A DNA stretch of 11,007 nucleotides from Bacteriovoracaceae bacterium (GCA_947440875.1 CANETG010000071.1:1-11007); one strand, 5' to 3'. Numbered from the stretch's first letter, positions 1 to 5,859 are shown. Numbers and translations are program-made. The notes: a model not told the origin generated them from the letters alone.

Positions 1-63
1 CTCTTGCCAAGCGGAGGCAGACAGAGAGGAGATAAGAAATGATACGGCGATGAATGTTTTCAT
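1..63 (-). CDS. N-terminal fragment of an exported protein (runs off the window)
   Basis: The minus strand from 63 down to 1 encodes 21 residues, beginning MKTFIAVSFLISSL and continuing SASAWQE. This is a classic Sec signal peptide: one Lys, a hydrophobic core, then a likely signal peptidase I site after Ala-Ser-Ala (residues 16-18). A GGAG ribosome binding site (69-72) lies 5 nt before the only ATG, which fixes the start. The mature protein lies outside the window, so its function cannot be assigned. It follows the smpB/DUF2203 pair in the same direction, with 75 bp between. Its ribosome binding site is inside a perfect inverted repeat (separate entry), which suggests post-transcriptional control. 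Confidence 0.75.
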   Translation of the reverse strand, partial: MKTFIAVSFLISSLSASAWQE

Positions 64-64
64 G

Positions 65-90
65 ATGACTCCTGTTTTTTAAGGAGTCAT
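65..90 (-). promoter_or_regulatory. Perfect 9-bp hairpin covering the ribosome binding site of the 1-63 gene
   Basis: ATGACTCCT (65-73) and AGGAGTCAT (82-90) are perfect inverted repeats with an 8-nt loop. In the minus-strand mRNA, the 3' arm contains the GGAG of the downstream gene and ends 1 nt before its ATG. Folding would therefore hide the ribosome binding site. No U tract follows on either strand, so it is unlikely to be a terminator. The 5' arm also spells a minimal reading frame, ATG ACT CCT TAA. Whether the site acts as RNA (thermometer, sRNA target) or as a DNA operator cannot be told from sequence. Confidence 0.5.
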
Positions 91-138
91 AGAATGGATC
101 AAATCATTCGTCTGCGGGGGGAGTAATTGTTATAGGGA

Positions 139-477
139 CTAGTGCATGAAAAGGCGGTTCTCAGGGTATTCCCAAAGATACTGCGATTCTTCGCCTGGAA
201 TGCGGACTTTGCACAGAGAAACGGGAATGGCCCCGAGACGGCGGACGTGATCAGACCATTTCTGGAGAGTGTGGTTCACTTTCTCTTGGATCTGCTGTGC
301 CTTCTCAGAATTCGTCTTGAGAAACGAGAGCTGGGAATTGAGGACGTTTAGTTCGCGTTTGGTTTTGGCTGATATGTGCTGAAGAAGGGGAATAAGCTCA
401 AGCGCCTCTTCATGCGAGAAAGTCCTCGTCTGATTGAGAGGAGTAATTTGGCGGATGTGCTCAAAGTTCGTTTCCAT
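139..477 (-). CDS. DUF2203-like small protein
   Basis: This 112-residue soluble protein has no signal peptide or membrane segment. An N-terminal FSHEEALELIPLL block (residues 20-32) resembles the F-x-x-x-E-A-x-x-L-x-P start of DUF2203 proteins. A helical, Lys/Gln-rich middle (35-72) follows, then W74-x-x-H-V-x-x-LG (to about 82), where that family has its second conserved block. The tail (about 90-112, with YLWEYPE) is divergent. The family has no established function. Its ATG overlaps the smpB stop by one base (TAATG), so the two genes are almost certainly co-transcribed and translationally coupled. I saw no terminator after the stop. The family call is by motif memory only. Confidence 0.6.
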   Translation of the reverse strand: METNFEHIRQITPLNQTRTFSHEEALELIPLLQHISAKTKRELNVLNSQLSFLKTNSEKAQQIQEKVNHTLQKWSDHVRRLGAIPVSLCKVRIPGEESQYLWEYPENRLFMH

Positions 478-935
478 TACTCGTACTGACCTTGTCTAAT
501 TTTACGCTCTACGTCCTTTTTAGCAGCATCATCACGCTTATCATAGAGCTTTTTCCCCTTGGCCAGGGCTATTTCACACTTAACTAATGAATCTTTAAAG
601 TAAATCGCTAGAGGAATGAGGGTCCATCCCTTAACCGCCATTTTCTTTTCTATCTGATTGATTTCTTCACGATTAAGGAGCAGTTTCCGTTTCCGGGTCT
701 CGGGATGGTTATTTATGTTCCCGAATTCATAATGGGGGATAGTGGCATTCTGAAGCCAAGCCTCGCCTCTATCTATTGTGACAAAGGCTTCGTTAATAAT
801 ACCTTTGCCGTTCCTTAGGGACTTCACTTCGGTTCCCACTAGGACGACGCCGCATTCGTACTTATCTTCTAGAAAGTAGTCGTAACCGGCCCGGCTGTTC
901 TTGCAAATGATTTTCACGCCCATAGAATCCGACAT
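477..935 (-). CDS. smpB: SsrA-binding protein SmpB
   Basis: SmpB binds tmRNA and delivers it to stalled ribosomes for trans-translation, which rescues the ribosome and tags the unfinished peptide for degradation. The 152 residues match the usual family length. Visible hallmarks are N-x-x-A-x-x-D-Y-F (residues 13-21), GTEVKSLR (34-41), TRKRKLLL (80-87), and the basic KGKKLYDKR stretch (126-134) that leads into the C-terminal tail inserted in the ribosomal A/mRNA channel. The start is uncertain between ATG at 935 and ATG at 923 (MGVKI). The second has a GGA about 5 nt upstream, while the first has only a poor ribosome binding site; neither choice affects the conserved core. The 143 bp upstream (936-1078) hold no gene and no promoter I can defend. 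No tmRNA gene is visible in the window. Confidence 0.96.
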   Translation of the reverse strand: MSDSMGVKIICKNSRAGYDYFLEDKYECGVVLVGTEVKSLRNGKGIINEAFVTIDRGEAWLQNATIPHYEFGNINNHPETRKRKLLLNREEINQIEKKMAVKGWTLIPLAIYFKDSLVKCEIALAKGKKLYDKRDDAAKKDVERKIRQGQYE

Positions 936-1078
936 TAGCCCATGTGATGCGATTTGAGGACAGATAATCTTTTCGAACTAAAGACGTTCAGTGAATGGAC
1001 ACTTCGCTATAAGAAACCCAATGCTCAAGTTTCCCTTTCCATTGCGACAAGACGGCTCAACGGTCCGGCCTCGCTCGA

Positions 1079-1870
1079 TTAAAGAATGAGTCTTATTACT
1101 GAATAAAGTTTCAGTACCTGCCCCATCGTGAGTGCTTCAGCTCTTATCATCATCGGAATTTCTGCTTCTCGAAAATACTCTTCCGTTTTTTCTCCCCACT
1201 CCGAACGGAGAATTCCACCGAGCTGTTTTCTTCTCTGAGCAAAGACTAATCTTAAAAATTTTTCATAGCGATCAATTTCTAAAAGCGCAACAAGTGGAGT
1301 CTCTCTTCGCTTAAATCCTAAAACTTGCGAGTCGACTTTCGGTGGAGGAACAAAGGCACCTGGGGGCGCATGGACGACATGATTCACATGAAATTGGGAC
1401 GAACAAAGGGCGAGCAAAGACCCCATGGAGTTCTTTTGTTCGCGAGTGAAAATCTTTTCTGCCACTTCTTTTTGGTACATCAAAGTCATGTGAGTGATCT
1501 CCGGGATCCGGAGGAATGAAAGAGTGAGTGGAACGCTGACATTGTAGGGAAGATTACTCACAAGCCAAATTGAACGATATTTATTCTCACCGAGAAATTG
1601 TTTCCAATTAAATTCCAGCGCGTCTCCCATGTGAACGTTTTTTTCGCCGACCACAGGGGTGAGGAGTTCCACGAAACGTTGATCCATCTCTAAGACATGA
1701 ACGGGAACTCCATACTTTGCCAAATGAGGAGTGAGAACGGCTGGGCCTGGTCCCACTTCAACGATGGCATCGATATTGGGCGGAAGAGGAGTGGTGATTT
1801 TTGTGATGACCGATGGTGAAGAAAGAAAATGCTGGCCGAAACTCTTATTTGCCTGTGGAAAACGACTCAT
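1079..1870 (-). CDS. rsmA: 16S rRNA dimethyladenosine transferase RsmA (KsgA)
   Basis: RsmA transfers four methyl groups from S-adenosylmethionine to two adjacent adenosines near the 3' end of 16S rRNA during 30S assembly. The 263-residue protein shows NKSFGQHFL (residues 8-16), the SAM-binding EVGPGPAVLT (38-47), the acidic EMD (61-63), GDAL (82-85), the catalytic NLPYN motif (106-110), and FVPPPKVDS (173-181) before a helical C-terminal domain with AQRRKQL. The start at 1870 is chosen because its ATG overlaps the tsaD stop as ATGA and GGAG lies 5 nt upstream. A longer frame opening at 1912 adds only non-family residues inside tsaD. One oddity is that the third Gly of the usual GPGxGxLT loop is Ala. 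It is the last gene of the pal-tsaD cluster, and I see no terminator after it. Confidence 0.95.
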   Translation of the reverse strand: MSRFPQANKSFGQHFLSSPSVITKITTPLPPNIDAIVEVGPGPAVLTPHLAKYGVPVHVLEMDQRFVELLTPVVGEKNVHMGDALEFNWKQFLGENKYRSIWLVSNLPYNVSVPLTLSFLRIPEITHMTLMYQKEVAEKIFTREQKNSMGSLLALCSSQFHVNHVVHAPPGAFVPPPKVDSQVLGFKRRETPLVALLEIDRYEKFLRLVFAQRRKQLGGILRSEWGEKTEEYFREAEIPMMIRAEALTMGQVLKLYSVIRLIL

Positions 1871-2904
1871 TTCTTCTCCACAAATTTTGACTGAGCATCG
1901 AGCAACAGGCACCCAGGGAAAGAGACTCTATTTTCTGGGACCAGAGACGCGTAGTGAGCGATCATCGCCGCGTTGTCGGTGCAGTAAGTTGGTTTCACGA
2001 TATGAACATTTTTGAAGCGAGCTTTCATCACCTCCCGTAATCGTGAATTGCAGGCGACTCCACCGCCGATGACGATCGGAGTTTCAAACTTCCTGAGATC
2101 CTGCTGAAGAATTTTAGTTATCACTTCTTCGCACTTAATTTTAAGCGTCTCAACAATTGTTTCCTGATAAGAGGCACACAAGTGGGGGAGTTCAGTTGTA
2201 ATTTCTTCTTCCGTCATTTTCTCTAAACGAACGCGCAGGGAAGTCTTAAGACCTGAGAAACTCATTTTCCCCGGGCGATCGCGCATATAAGAAATGGGAA
2301 ACTCAAACTTTTTTCGGTCACCGTTTTTAGCAAGATCATCGATAATTTTGCCGGCCGGATATCCTACGCCCATGAGTTTTCCGCCTTTATCAAAGGCCTC
2401 TCCGGCAGCATCATCGAGAGTTGATCCGAGCACTTCCATTTCTGTCGGAGATTTGACCCACATGAAGGCGGAATGTCCGCCACTGACCAGAAGCCCTAAG
2501 TAGGGATAGGACACTTTCTCGGTTAAATGGATTGCTTCGAGGTGAGCAAATAAATGGTTCACCGGAATGATGGGAAGATTTTTCATCAGCGCGAAAGTTT
2601 TGGCGAGATTTATGCCCGTCAGAAGTGAGCCCACAAGTCCAGGATGAGTCGTGACGGCGACCTCTGTGACATCATCGGGGCCAAGACCAGCTTCATCGAA
2701 ACAAACTTTAAGCAGGGGAGGAATCGCCTTCACATGAGAGCGAGCAGCGAGTTCAGGAACGACACCGCCCCATTTTGCGAGGATAAAATCTTGTGAGAAA
2801 CTATTGAGCGAAAGAATCTGCGGCGTTTCCCCGCTCGCATCCATGAGGCAGAGTGAGGTGTCATCGCAGCTCGTTTCAATCCCAAGGATTATTCTTTTTT
2901 TCAG
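1867..2904 (-). CDS. tsaD: tRNA N6-adenosine threonylcarbamoyltransferase TsaD, probable CTG start
   Basis: TsaD is the catalytic subunit that transfers the threonylcarbamoyl group to A37 of ANN-decoding tRNAs (t6A), working with TsaB and TsaE. Conserved elements are GIETSCDDT (residues 8-16), GGVVPELAAR (46-55), the iron-binding NHLFAH (116-121, His117 and His121), SGGHS (141-145), DDAAGEAFDK (164-173), SFSGLKT (215-221), GGGVACNSRLR (280-290) and CTDNAAM (308-314, metal ligand Asp310). The first ATG (2844) would delete GIETSCDDT. In-frame sequence runs upstream to a TAA at 2932-2934, and CTG at 2904 is the only ATG/GTG/TTG/CTG-type codon in that stretch. It overlaps the preceding stop as CTGA, with AAGGA just before it. 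This gives 345 residues, the normal length. YPGG is YPAG here. Confidence 0.95.
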   Translation of the reverse strand: MKKRIILGIETSCDDTSLCLMDASGETPQILSLNSFSQDFILAKWGGVVPELAARSHVKAIPPLLKVCFDEAGLGPDDVTEVAVTTHPGLVGSLLTGINLAKTFALMKNLPIIPVNHLFAHLEAIHLTEKVSYPYLGLLVSGGHSAFMWVKSPTEMEVLGSTLDDAAGEAFDKGGKLMGVGYPAGKIIDDLAKNGDRKKFEFPISYMRDRPGKMSFSGLKTSLRVRLEKMTEEEITTELPHLCASYQETIVETLKIKCEEVITKILQQDLRKFETPIVIGGGVACNSRLREVMKARFKNVHIVKPTYCTDNAAMIAHYASLVPENRVSFPGCLLLDAQSKFVEKK

Positions 2905-3680
2905 ATTTCCTTCTTCGCCTCGGCTGATTCTTTAGATCCAGGATAGTCTTCAGCTACGCGGGTGAAAGCTTCTTTGGCTTCGTCTTTCTTGCCTAATTTC
3001 TTGAGCGACCGTGCGATATAAAGAAGAGAACTCGGCGCAATACTTGCTTTCGGATACTTCGTGTAGACCTTACTGAAGTAGACCAATGCTTGATCGTAAT
3101 TTTTTGTATAGTAATTGATCTGGCCGAGCCTGTGCATGATTTTATTATTGTCACTGCTAGAAAGTCCCTCGGCACCAATCAGCGATTCTAGTTCGGGTTT
3201 AGCCTCGTTGTACTTGCCTGCTTTGACTAATTCGAGAGCATCACTGAGTTCCGCTTTAGCGTTTTTTTTTTTCGAAGAGGCGCGCGGCTTATCATTCCCG
3301 GACCCCATGGACGAAAGGCTTGCCGTTACTTTCTCAAGAAACGCTCTCTGCTCTTTGAGGTCGGCCTGAATTTTTGTGAGTTGTTCGGAATCCGTTTGCT
3401 GTTGAGTTTGAAGGAGAGTCAGATTTTCGTTCATCTTGCTAATCGCCTGAGGATCAAGCTGCTTATTTTTATATTCCATCTCTTCGATTCGACCGTTCAT
3501 TTTATCGAGTTGAGACTGCATATCTTTCATTTGATTCACAACATCTGCGAGAAGACCTTGAGAATCTTTCATGTTCTCAGTCATCGCCTCGAAGCGCTTC
3601 TCGCGATTGACTTGATCGGCAGTTTTAATACATGCAGTTGAAAGAATCAGGAGAAAGAAAATAGAAAGTAATTTAGTCAT
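2901..3680 (-). CDS. cpoB: CpoB/YbgF-like coiled-coil and TPR envelope protein
   Basis: CpoB (YbgF) proteins link the Tol-Pal machinery to peptidoglycan synthesis during cell constriction. The 259 residues divide into a signal sequence (1-17, MTKLLSIFFLLILSTAC), a long Gln/Lys/Glu-rich coiled coil (about 25-125), a basic Ser/Lys linker (130-142), and a TPR region (about 145-258) with repeats such as G-x-YNEAKPELE, YDQALVYFSKVYTKYP and DEAKEAFTRVAEDYPGS. Cys17 could make it a lipoprotein, but Ser at -3 is unusual for a lipobox, so a soluble periplasmic form is possible. GAGGTG lies 7 nt before the ATG. The position two genes after pal supports the role. An A11 tract encodes the linker (separate entry). 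The last bases overlap the tsaD start. Confidence 0.82.
   Translation of the reverse strand: MTKLLSIFFLLILSTACIKTADQVNREKRFEAMTENMKDSQGLLADVVNQMKDMQSQLDKMNGRIEEMEYKNKQLDPQAISKMNENLTLLQTQQQTDSEQLTKIQADLKEQRAFLEKVTASLSSMGSGNDKPRASSKKKNAKAELSDALELVKAGKYNEAKPELESLIGAEGLSSSDNNKIMHRLGQINYYTKNYDQALVYFSKVYTKYPKASIAPSSLLYIARSLKKLGKKDEAKEAFTRVAEDYPGSKESAEAKKEI
3262..3272 (-). repeat. Homopolymer A11 tract inside cpoB (potential slippage site)
   Basis: Eleven consecutive T on the plus strand (A in the mRNA) encode Lys-Lys-Lys-Asn in the linker between the coiled coil and the TPR domain. One extra A in DNA or RNA puts TAA in frame right after the next codon (CGC TAA). One A fewer leads to a TAG eleven codons after the tract. 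Both slip directions would therefore give a signal sequence plus coiled coil without TPRs. Confidence 0.6.
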
Positions 3681-3713
3681 AGCAAGGCACCTCGATATGA
3701 GATCAGCTTACTA

Positions 3714-4019
3714 TTATTCTGCGTTCCCTTCGAGAGCTTTTTTTCGGACGGCGGCGTATTCCGCTTGTTCAGAGAATTTTTTTGAAAGCAGGGCGTATTC
3801 CTGAGCTTTGTTGAAGTATTTTCGCCGGTAAGCGGACTTCGCTTTGAGAAAATAGTCTTCGGCTTGGCGATAGAGATTGGAAGCACTCACATCAGCACCA
3901 GCTTCTTTAGCTGCGAGAAATGCTGCTCCAGCAAGACTCATTTCGACTTTAGGTCGTGTGGTGGTTAAACCACACGACCCAAGAAGAATAAGCATAATGA
4001 AACGTGAGAATGCTTTCAC
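3714..4019 (-). CDS. DUF4398-like small lipoprotein in the Tol-Pal cluster
   Basis: This 101-residue product has a lipoprotein signal: Lys2 and Arg6, a hydrophobic stretch, then L-L-G-S-C at residues 12-16 with Cys16 as the lipidated residue. The remainder is one Ala/Lys/Glu-rich helical domain (AGAAFLAAKEAGADVSASN, then A-x-x-Y-x-x-KAKSAYRRKYFNKAQEYAL). It resembles DUF4398 proteins, which often sit beside OmpA/Pal-type genes and have no settled function. The start is GTG at 4019, which preserves the basic n-region; the next ATG (3995) would leave almost none. GGA lies 5 nt upstream of the GTG. It begins 9 nt after the pal stop, and cpoB begins 33 nt after it ends, so it belongs to this operon. 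A 10-bp inverted repeat lies just after the lipobox codons. Confidence 0.75.
   Translation of the reverse strand: MKAFSRFIMLILLGSCGLTTTRPKVEMSLAGAAFLAAKEAGADVSASNLYRQAEDYFLKAKSAYRRKYFNKAQEYALLSKKFSEQAEYAAVRKKALEGNAE
3952..3979 (-). repeat. Perfect 10-bp inverted repeat within the lipoprotein gene
   Basis: GGTCGTGTGG (3952-3961) and CCACACGACC (3970-3979) are exact inverse complements around an 8-nt loop. In mRNA they form a GC-rich hairpin over the codons from the lipidated Cys through T-T-T-R-P. The loop can also pair in a shifted register (GTGGTT with AACCAC). There is no U tract, so it is not a terminator. Confidence 0.55.
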
Positions 4020-4028
4020 GAAATCCGA

Positions 4029-4532
4029 TTACTTCGCAGTAATAACAAAATTTGCGCGACGATTTTTACCCCATGAAGATTCATCAGAACCTTCAGCAGC
4101 TGGACGCTCTGAACCGTAAGAGATAACTGAGATTCTTTTCGCTGGAACTCCAAGAGCTACCAGTTGATCGCGGACAGCTTTTGCACGACGCTCGCCGAGA
4201 GCGAGATTGTATTGACGTCCACCGCGCTCATCGCAATGACCTTCCACTTGAACATCAACCGACGCCATTTTCTTAAGGAAATCAGCATTCGCTTGGATCG
4301 ATTCTTTTGTATCGCCTTCGATCGTAGAAGAATCAAATCCGAAGTAAACAGTCTTGAGTCCACCAGCATTTCCGACATCGGAAGAACCGTTGAGTTCGAG
4401 TGAAAGACCAGCATTATTGCCATCAGCACCGACAGCAGCGCCGCCATCCTGAGAATTTTTTGGTTTATTGGAAGAACAACCTACAACGAGGAAAAGTGCC
4501 ACGAGTGACGTGGTAAGCACGCGAGAGAACAT
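4029..4532 (-). CDS. pal: Peptidoglycan-associated lipoprotein Pal
   Basis: Pal is an outer-membrane lipoprotein that binds peptidoglycan non-covalently and is the terminal partner of the Tol system in cell constriction and outer-membrane integrity. The 167 residues comprise a lipoprotein signal ending LFLVVGC with Cys19, Ser at +2 (consistent with outer-membrane sorting), a Gly/Asn/Asp-rich flexible linker (about 22-58), and an OmpA-like domain (60-167). That domain has VYFGFDSSTI (62-71), the binding motif GHCDERGGRQYNLALGERRA (98-117) and GKNRRANFVI (155-164). Asp101 and an Arg in GERRA occupy the usual diaminopimelate-contacting positions. AAGGAG lies just before the ATG. It is the first gene of its operon, with its own promoter; tolQRAB are not in the window. 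Confidence 0.94.
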   Translation of the reverse strand: MFSRVLTTSLVALFLVVGCSSNKPKNSQDGGAAVGADGNNAGLSLELNGSSDVGNAGGLKTVYFGFDSSTIEGDTKESIQANADFLKKMASVDVQVEGHCDERGGRQYNLALGERRAKAVRDQLVALGVPAKRISVISYGSERPAAEGSDESSWGKNRRANFVITAK

Positions 4533-4582
4533 GAGTACTCCTTTGAAGTATTTGAAAAAAAACCGTGATTGAATTCCTCGTC

Positions 4583-4611
4583 ATTATGCAGACTTTGAGA
4601 CGAATTTTGAA
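4583..4611 (-). promoter_or_regulatory. Sigma70-type promoter for the pal operon
   Basis: On the minus strand, TTCAAA (4606-4611; 4 of 6 to TTGACA) lies 17 bp from CATAAT (4583-4588; 5 of 6 to TATAAT). Transcription would begin near 4576 and leave a leader of about 44 nt ending in AAGGAG. Spacing and position are right for pal and the four genes behind it. It is a consensus match only. Confidence 0.55.
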
Positions 4612-4875
4612 GATTTTTATCTGATTAAGATGCTTAGAAATGAAGTCGATGATTTTGGCCTTCTAGGATTTAGCGTCAACGGCATGACGTATTTTCTCTT
4701 GAAGTGTTGGAGAGCTGACATGCGGCATGAATGCGCGAAGCGTTTTGTCATTGAAATAATACATGAAAAAAATATTTGCGTATCAGAGCAAAATGGCACA
4801 GAATTTGCTCAGTATATATTTGTGTGTGTGTCGGAGTTAAAGAAAGGATTTTTTTAGCTTCTTCAAAGTCTCTCG
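4612..4875. other. Intergenic stretch with no supported gene
   Basis: Between the pal promoter and the terminator, I see no gene I can support. A 75-codon plus-strand frame (4630-4857) ends just before the terminator but has no ribosome binding site and no recognisable motif, and its composition is ordinary. The stretch also holds a perfect 7-bp inverted repeat, GAGCAAA (4786-4792) with TTTGCTC (4804-4810), a TATATAT/TGTGTGTG run (4813-4830), and T7 (4850-4856). A plus-strand small RNA ending at the terminator is possible but not demonstrated. Confidence 0.4.
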
Positions 4876-4907
4876 AAAAAAAGCCCGTAGGAATACGGGC
4901 TTTTTTT
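4876..4907. terminator. Strong symmetric (bidirectional) intrinsic terminator
   Basis: AAAAAAAGCCCGTA (4876-4889) and TACGGGCTTTTTTT (4894-4907) are perfect inverse complements around GGAA. The GC stem is followed by a U tract on both strands. On the minus strand it lies 35 bp after the stop of the ureohydrolase gene at 4943 and should end that transcript before the pal promoter. On the plus strand it would end any transcript crossing 4612-4875, where the loop reads as a GNRA tetraloop. Confidence 0.9.
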
Positions 4908-4942
4908 ATTCCCACGAAAGAAACCGAAGTTGGCGATGTCTG

Positions 4943-5854
4943 TTAATCTCGTAGTGAAATATAAATAAAATTCGAAATGAATCGCATGCTCATGCCTGAG
5001 ACTGTGTCATGAACCGGATTGAGTTCATAAATGCCCATGATGGGTTGATGTTTGAGAGGAAGTTCACGATACATTTCCCACGCTCTTAAGAGTTCATCCG
5101 TTTTCAGTCCCATGCCATTGACGGCACTCACTCCTGGAACGAGCTCCCCCGAGAGTGCGTCGGCATCGAGGGAGAAAATGACAACCGCATCTCCATCAAT
5201 CAACGCTCTCATCTCTTGAAAAAATTTTTCCCAACGGCCCTGGTCCAGCATGTCTTTTCTCCAGAGAACGTGCATCTTTCCACGGGGTAATGGTGAAAGC
5301 GTACTTTCTGAATTGGCAAATGCGTGAAGGCCCATTTGAAAAAGATGAAACTCGCCGTTGTATTCTTGAGCGAATTGCCTGAATGGAGTTCCGGAATTGT
5401 GCTCAGTGTCGGTTCGGGTGTCAGCATGAGCATCGAGGTTTAGAACGATCATTTTCTTTTCGTGCGAAAAACTTTTGAGAAGGGGGTAGATGTGATCGTG
5501 TCCACCGCCGATGTGAATCATCCTCGCGCTGGGATGATTTTTGATAATGGTTTGGATCCTAAGAGATTCTTTCTCTTGTGCTGATTTAAAATCGGATAAC
5601 TCCTCGTCTTGAGACGAGACTTCTACTTCTTGAAATGAAAGCGCTGGAGAAGTTTGATCGACAGCGAGTTTCCGAAAAAATGACAGAAGCGACTGGGGTG
5701 CTAGTCTTGCCCCGTTCCTGCCACCATTACGGATCACTCCCACGTCACTTGAGCTCTTCATAAAGATGACTTCACTCCCTTGTGTGACGCCGAAGCGAGA
5801 GCTGAGAGATTCGAGCTGTCGCTTTTCAGATTGAGTGTTGAGGGGCTTCGTCAT
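4943..5854 (-). CDS. Arginase/agmatinase/formimidoglutamase-family hydrolase, HutG-like
   Basis: This family uses a dinuclear manganese centre to hydrolyse guanidino or formimino groups. The 303 residues carry all the metal motifs: IGGGHDH (115-121, His119), NLDAHADTR (139-147, Asp141, His143, Asp145) and SLDADAL (228-234, Asp230 and Asp232), with a late acidic residue in YELNP (Glu277). GGGH rather than GGDH, SGTPFRQ (154-160) and APGVSAP-like VPGVSAVNG (239-247) point to formimidoglutamase (HutG), which splits N-formimino-L-glutamate in histidine breakdown. No other hut gene is nearby, so the substrate is unproven. AGGA lies 7 nt before the ATG. The gene is a single transcription unit that ends at a strong terminator. 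The first 25 residues are unremarkable and there is no signal peptide, so it is cytoplasmic. Confidence 0.85.
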   Translation of the reverse strand: MTKPLNTQSEKRQLESLSSRFGVTQGSEVIFMKSSSDVGVIRNGGRNGARLAPQSLLSFFRKLAVDQTSPALSFQEVEVSSQDEELSDFKSAQEKESLRIQTIIKNHPSARMIHIGGGHDHIYPLLKSFSHEKKMIVLNLDAHADTRTDTEHNSGTPFRQFAQEYNGEFHLFQMGLHAFANSESTLSPLPRGKMHVLWRKDMLDQGRWEKFFQEMRALIDGDAVVIFSLDADALSGELVPGVSAVNGMGLKTDELLRAWEMYRELPLKHQPIMGIYELNPVHDTVSGMSMRFISNFIYISLRD

Positions 5855-5859
5855 AAGAT
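5831..5859 (+). promoter_or_regulatory. Possible promoter for the GYF_2 gene
   Basis: TTGAGT (5831-5836; 4 of 6) and TAAGAT (5854-5859; 4 of 6) are separated by 17 bp and lie mostly within the start of the divergent ureohydrolase gene. Transcription would begin near 5866, about 23 nt before the TTG start. The two genes are only 34 bp apart, so any promoter must overlap coding sequence. The match is moderate. Confidence 0.3.

Noticed and set aside
65..90. Hairpin as a transcription terminator for the smpB/DUF2203 unit
   Set aside because: No U tract follows the stem on the minus strand, and the 3' arm is the ribosome binding site of the next gene.
129..134. TATAAC as a -10 box for the 1-63 gene
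   Set aside because: There is no acceptable -35 box at 16-18 bp.
936..1078. tmRNA or tRNA gene next to smpB
   Set aside because: The 143 bp are too short for tmRNA and show no acceptor-stem or T-loop pattern. I also found no convincing promoter or terminator there.
1867..1912. Longer RsmA frame beginning at 1912
   Set aside because: The extra 14 residues do not resemble RsmA N-termini and lie within tsaD. The ATG at 1870 has a good GGAG and an ATGA overlap.
4630..4857. 75-codon plus-strand frame as a real gene
   Set aside because: It has no ribosome binding site, motif or supporting context, so it is kept only as a possibility in the intergenic entry and finding.
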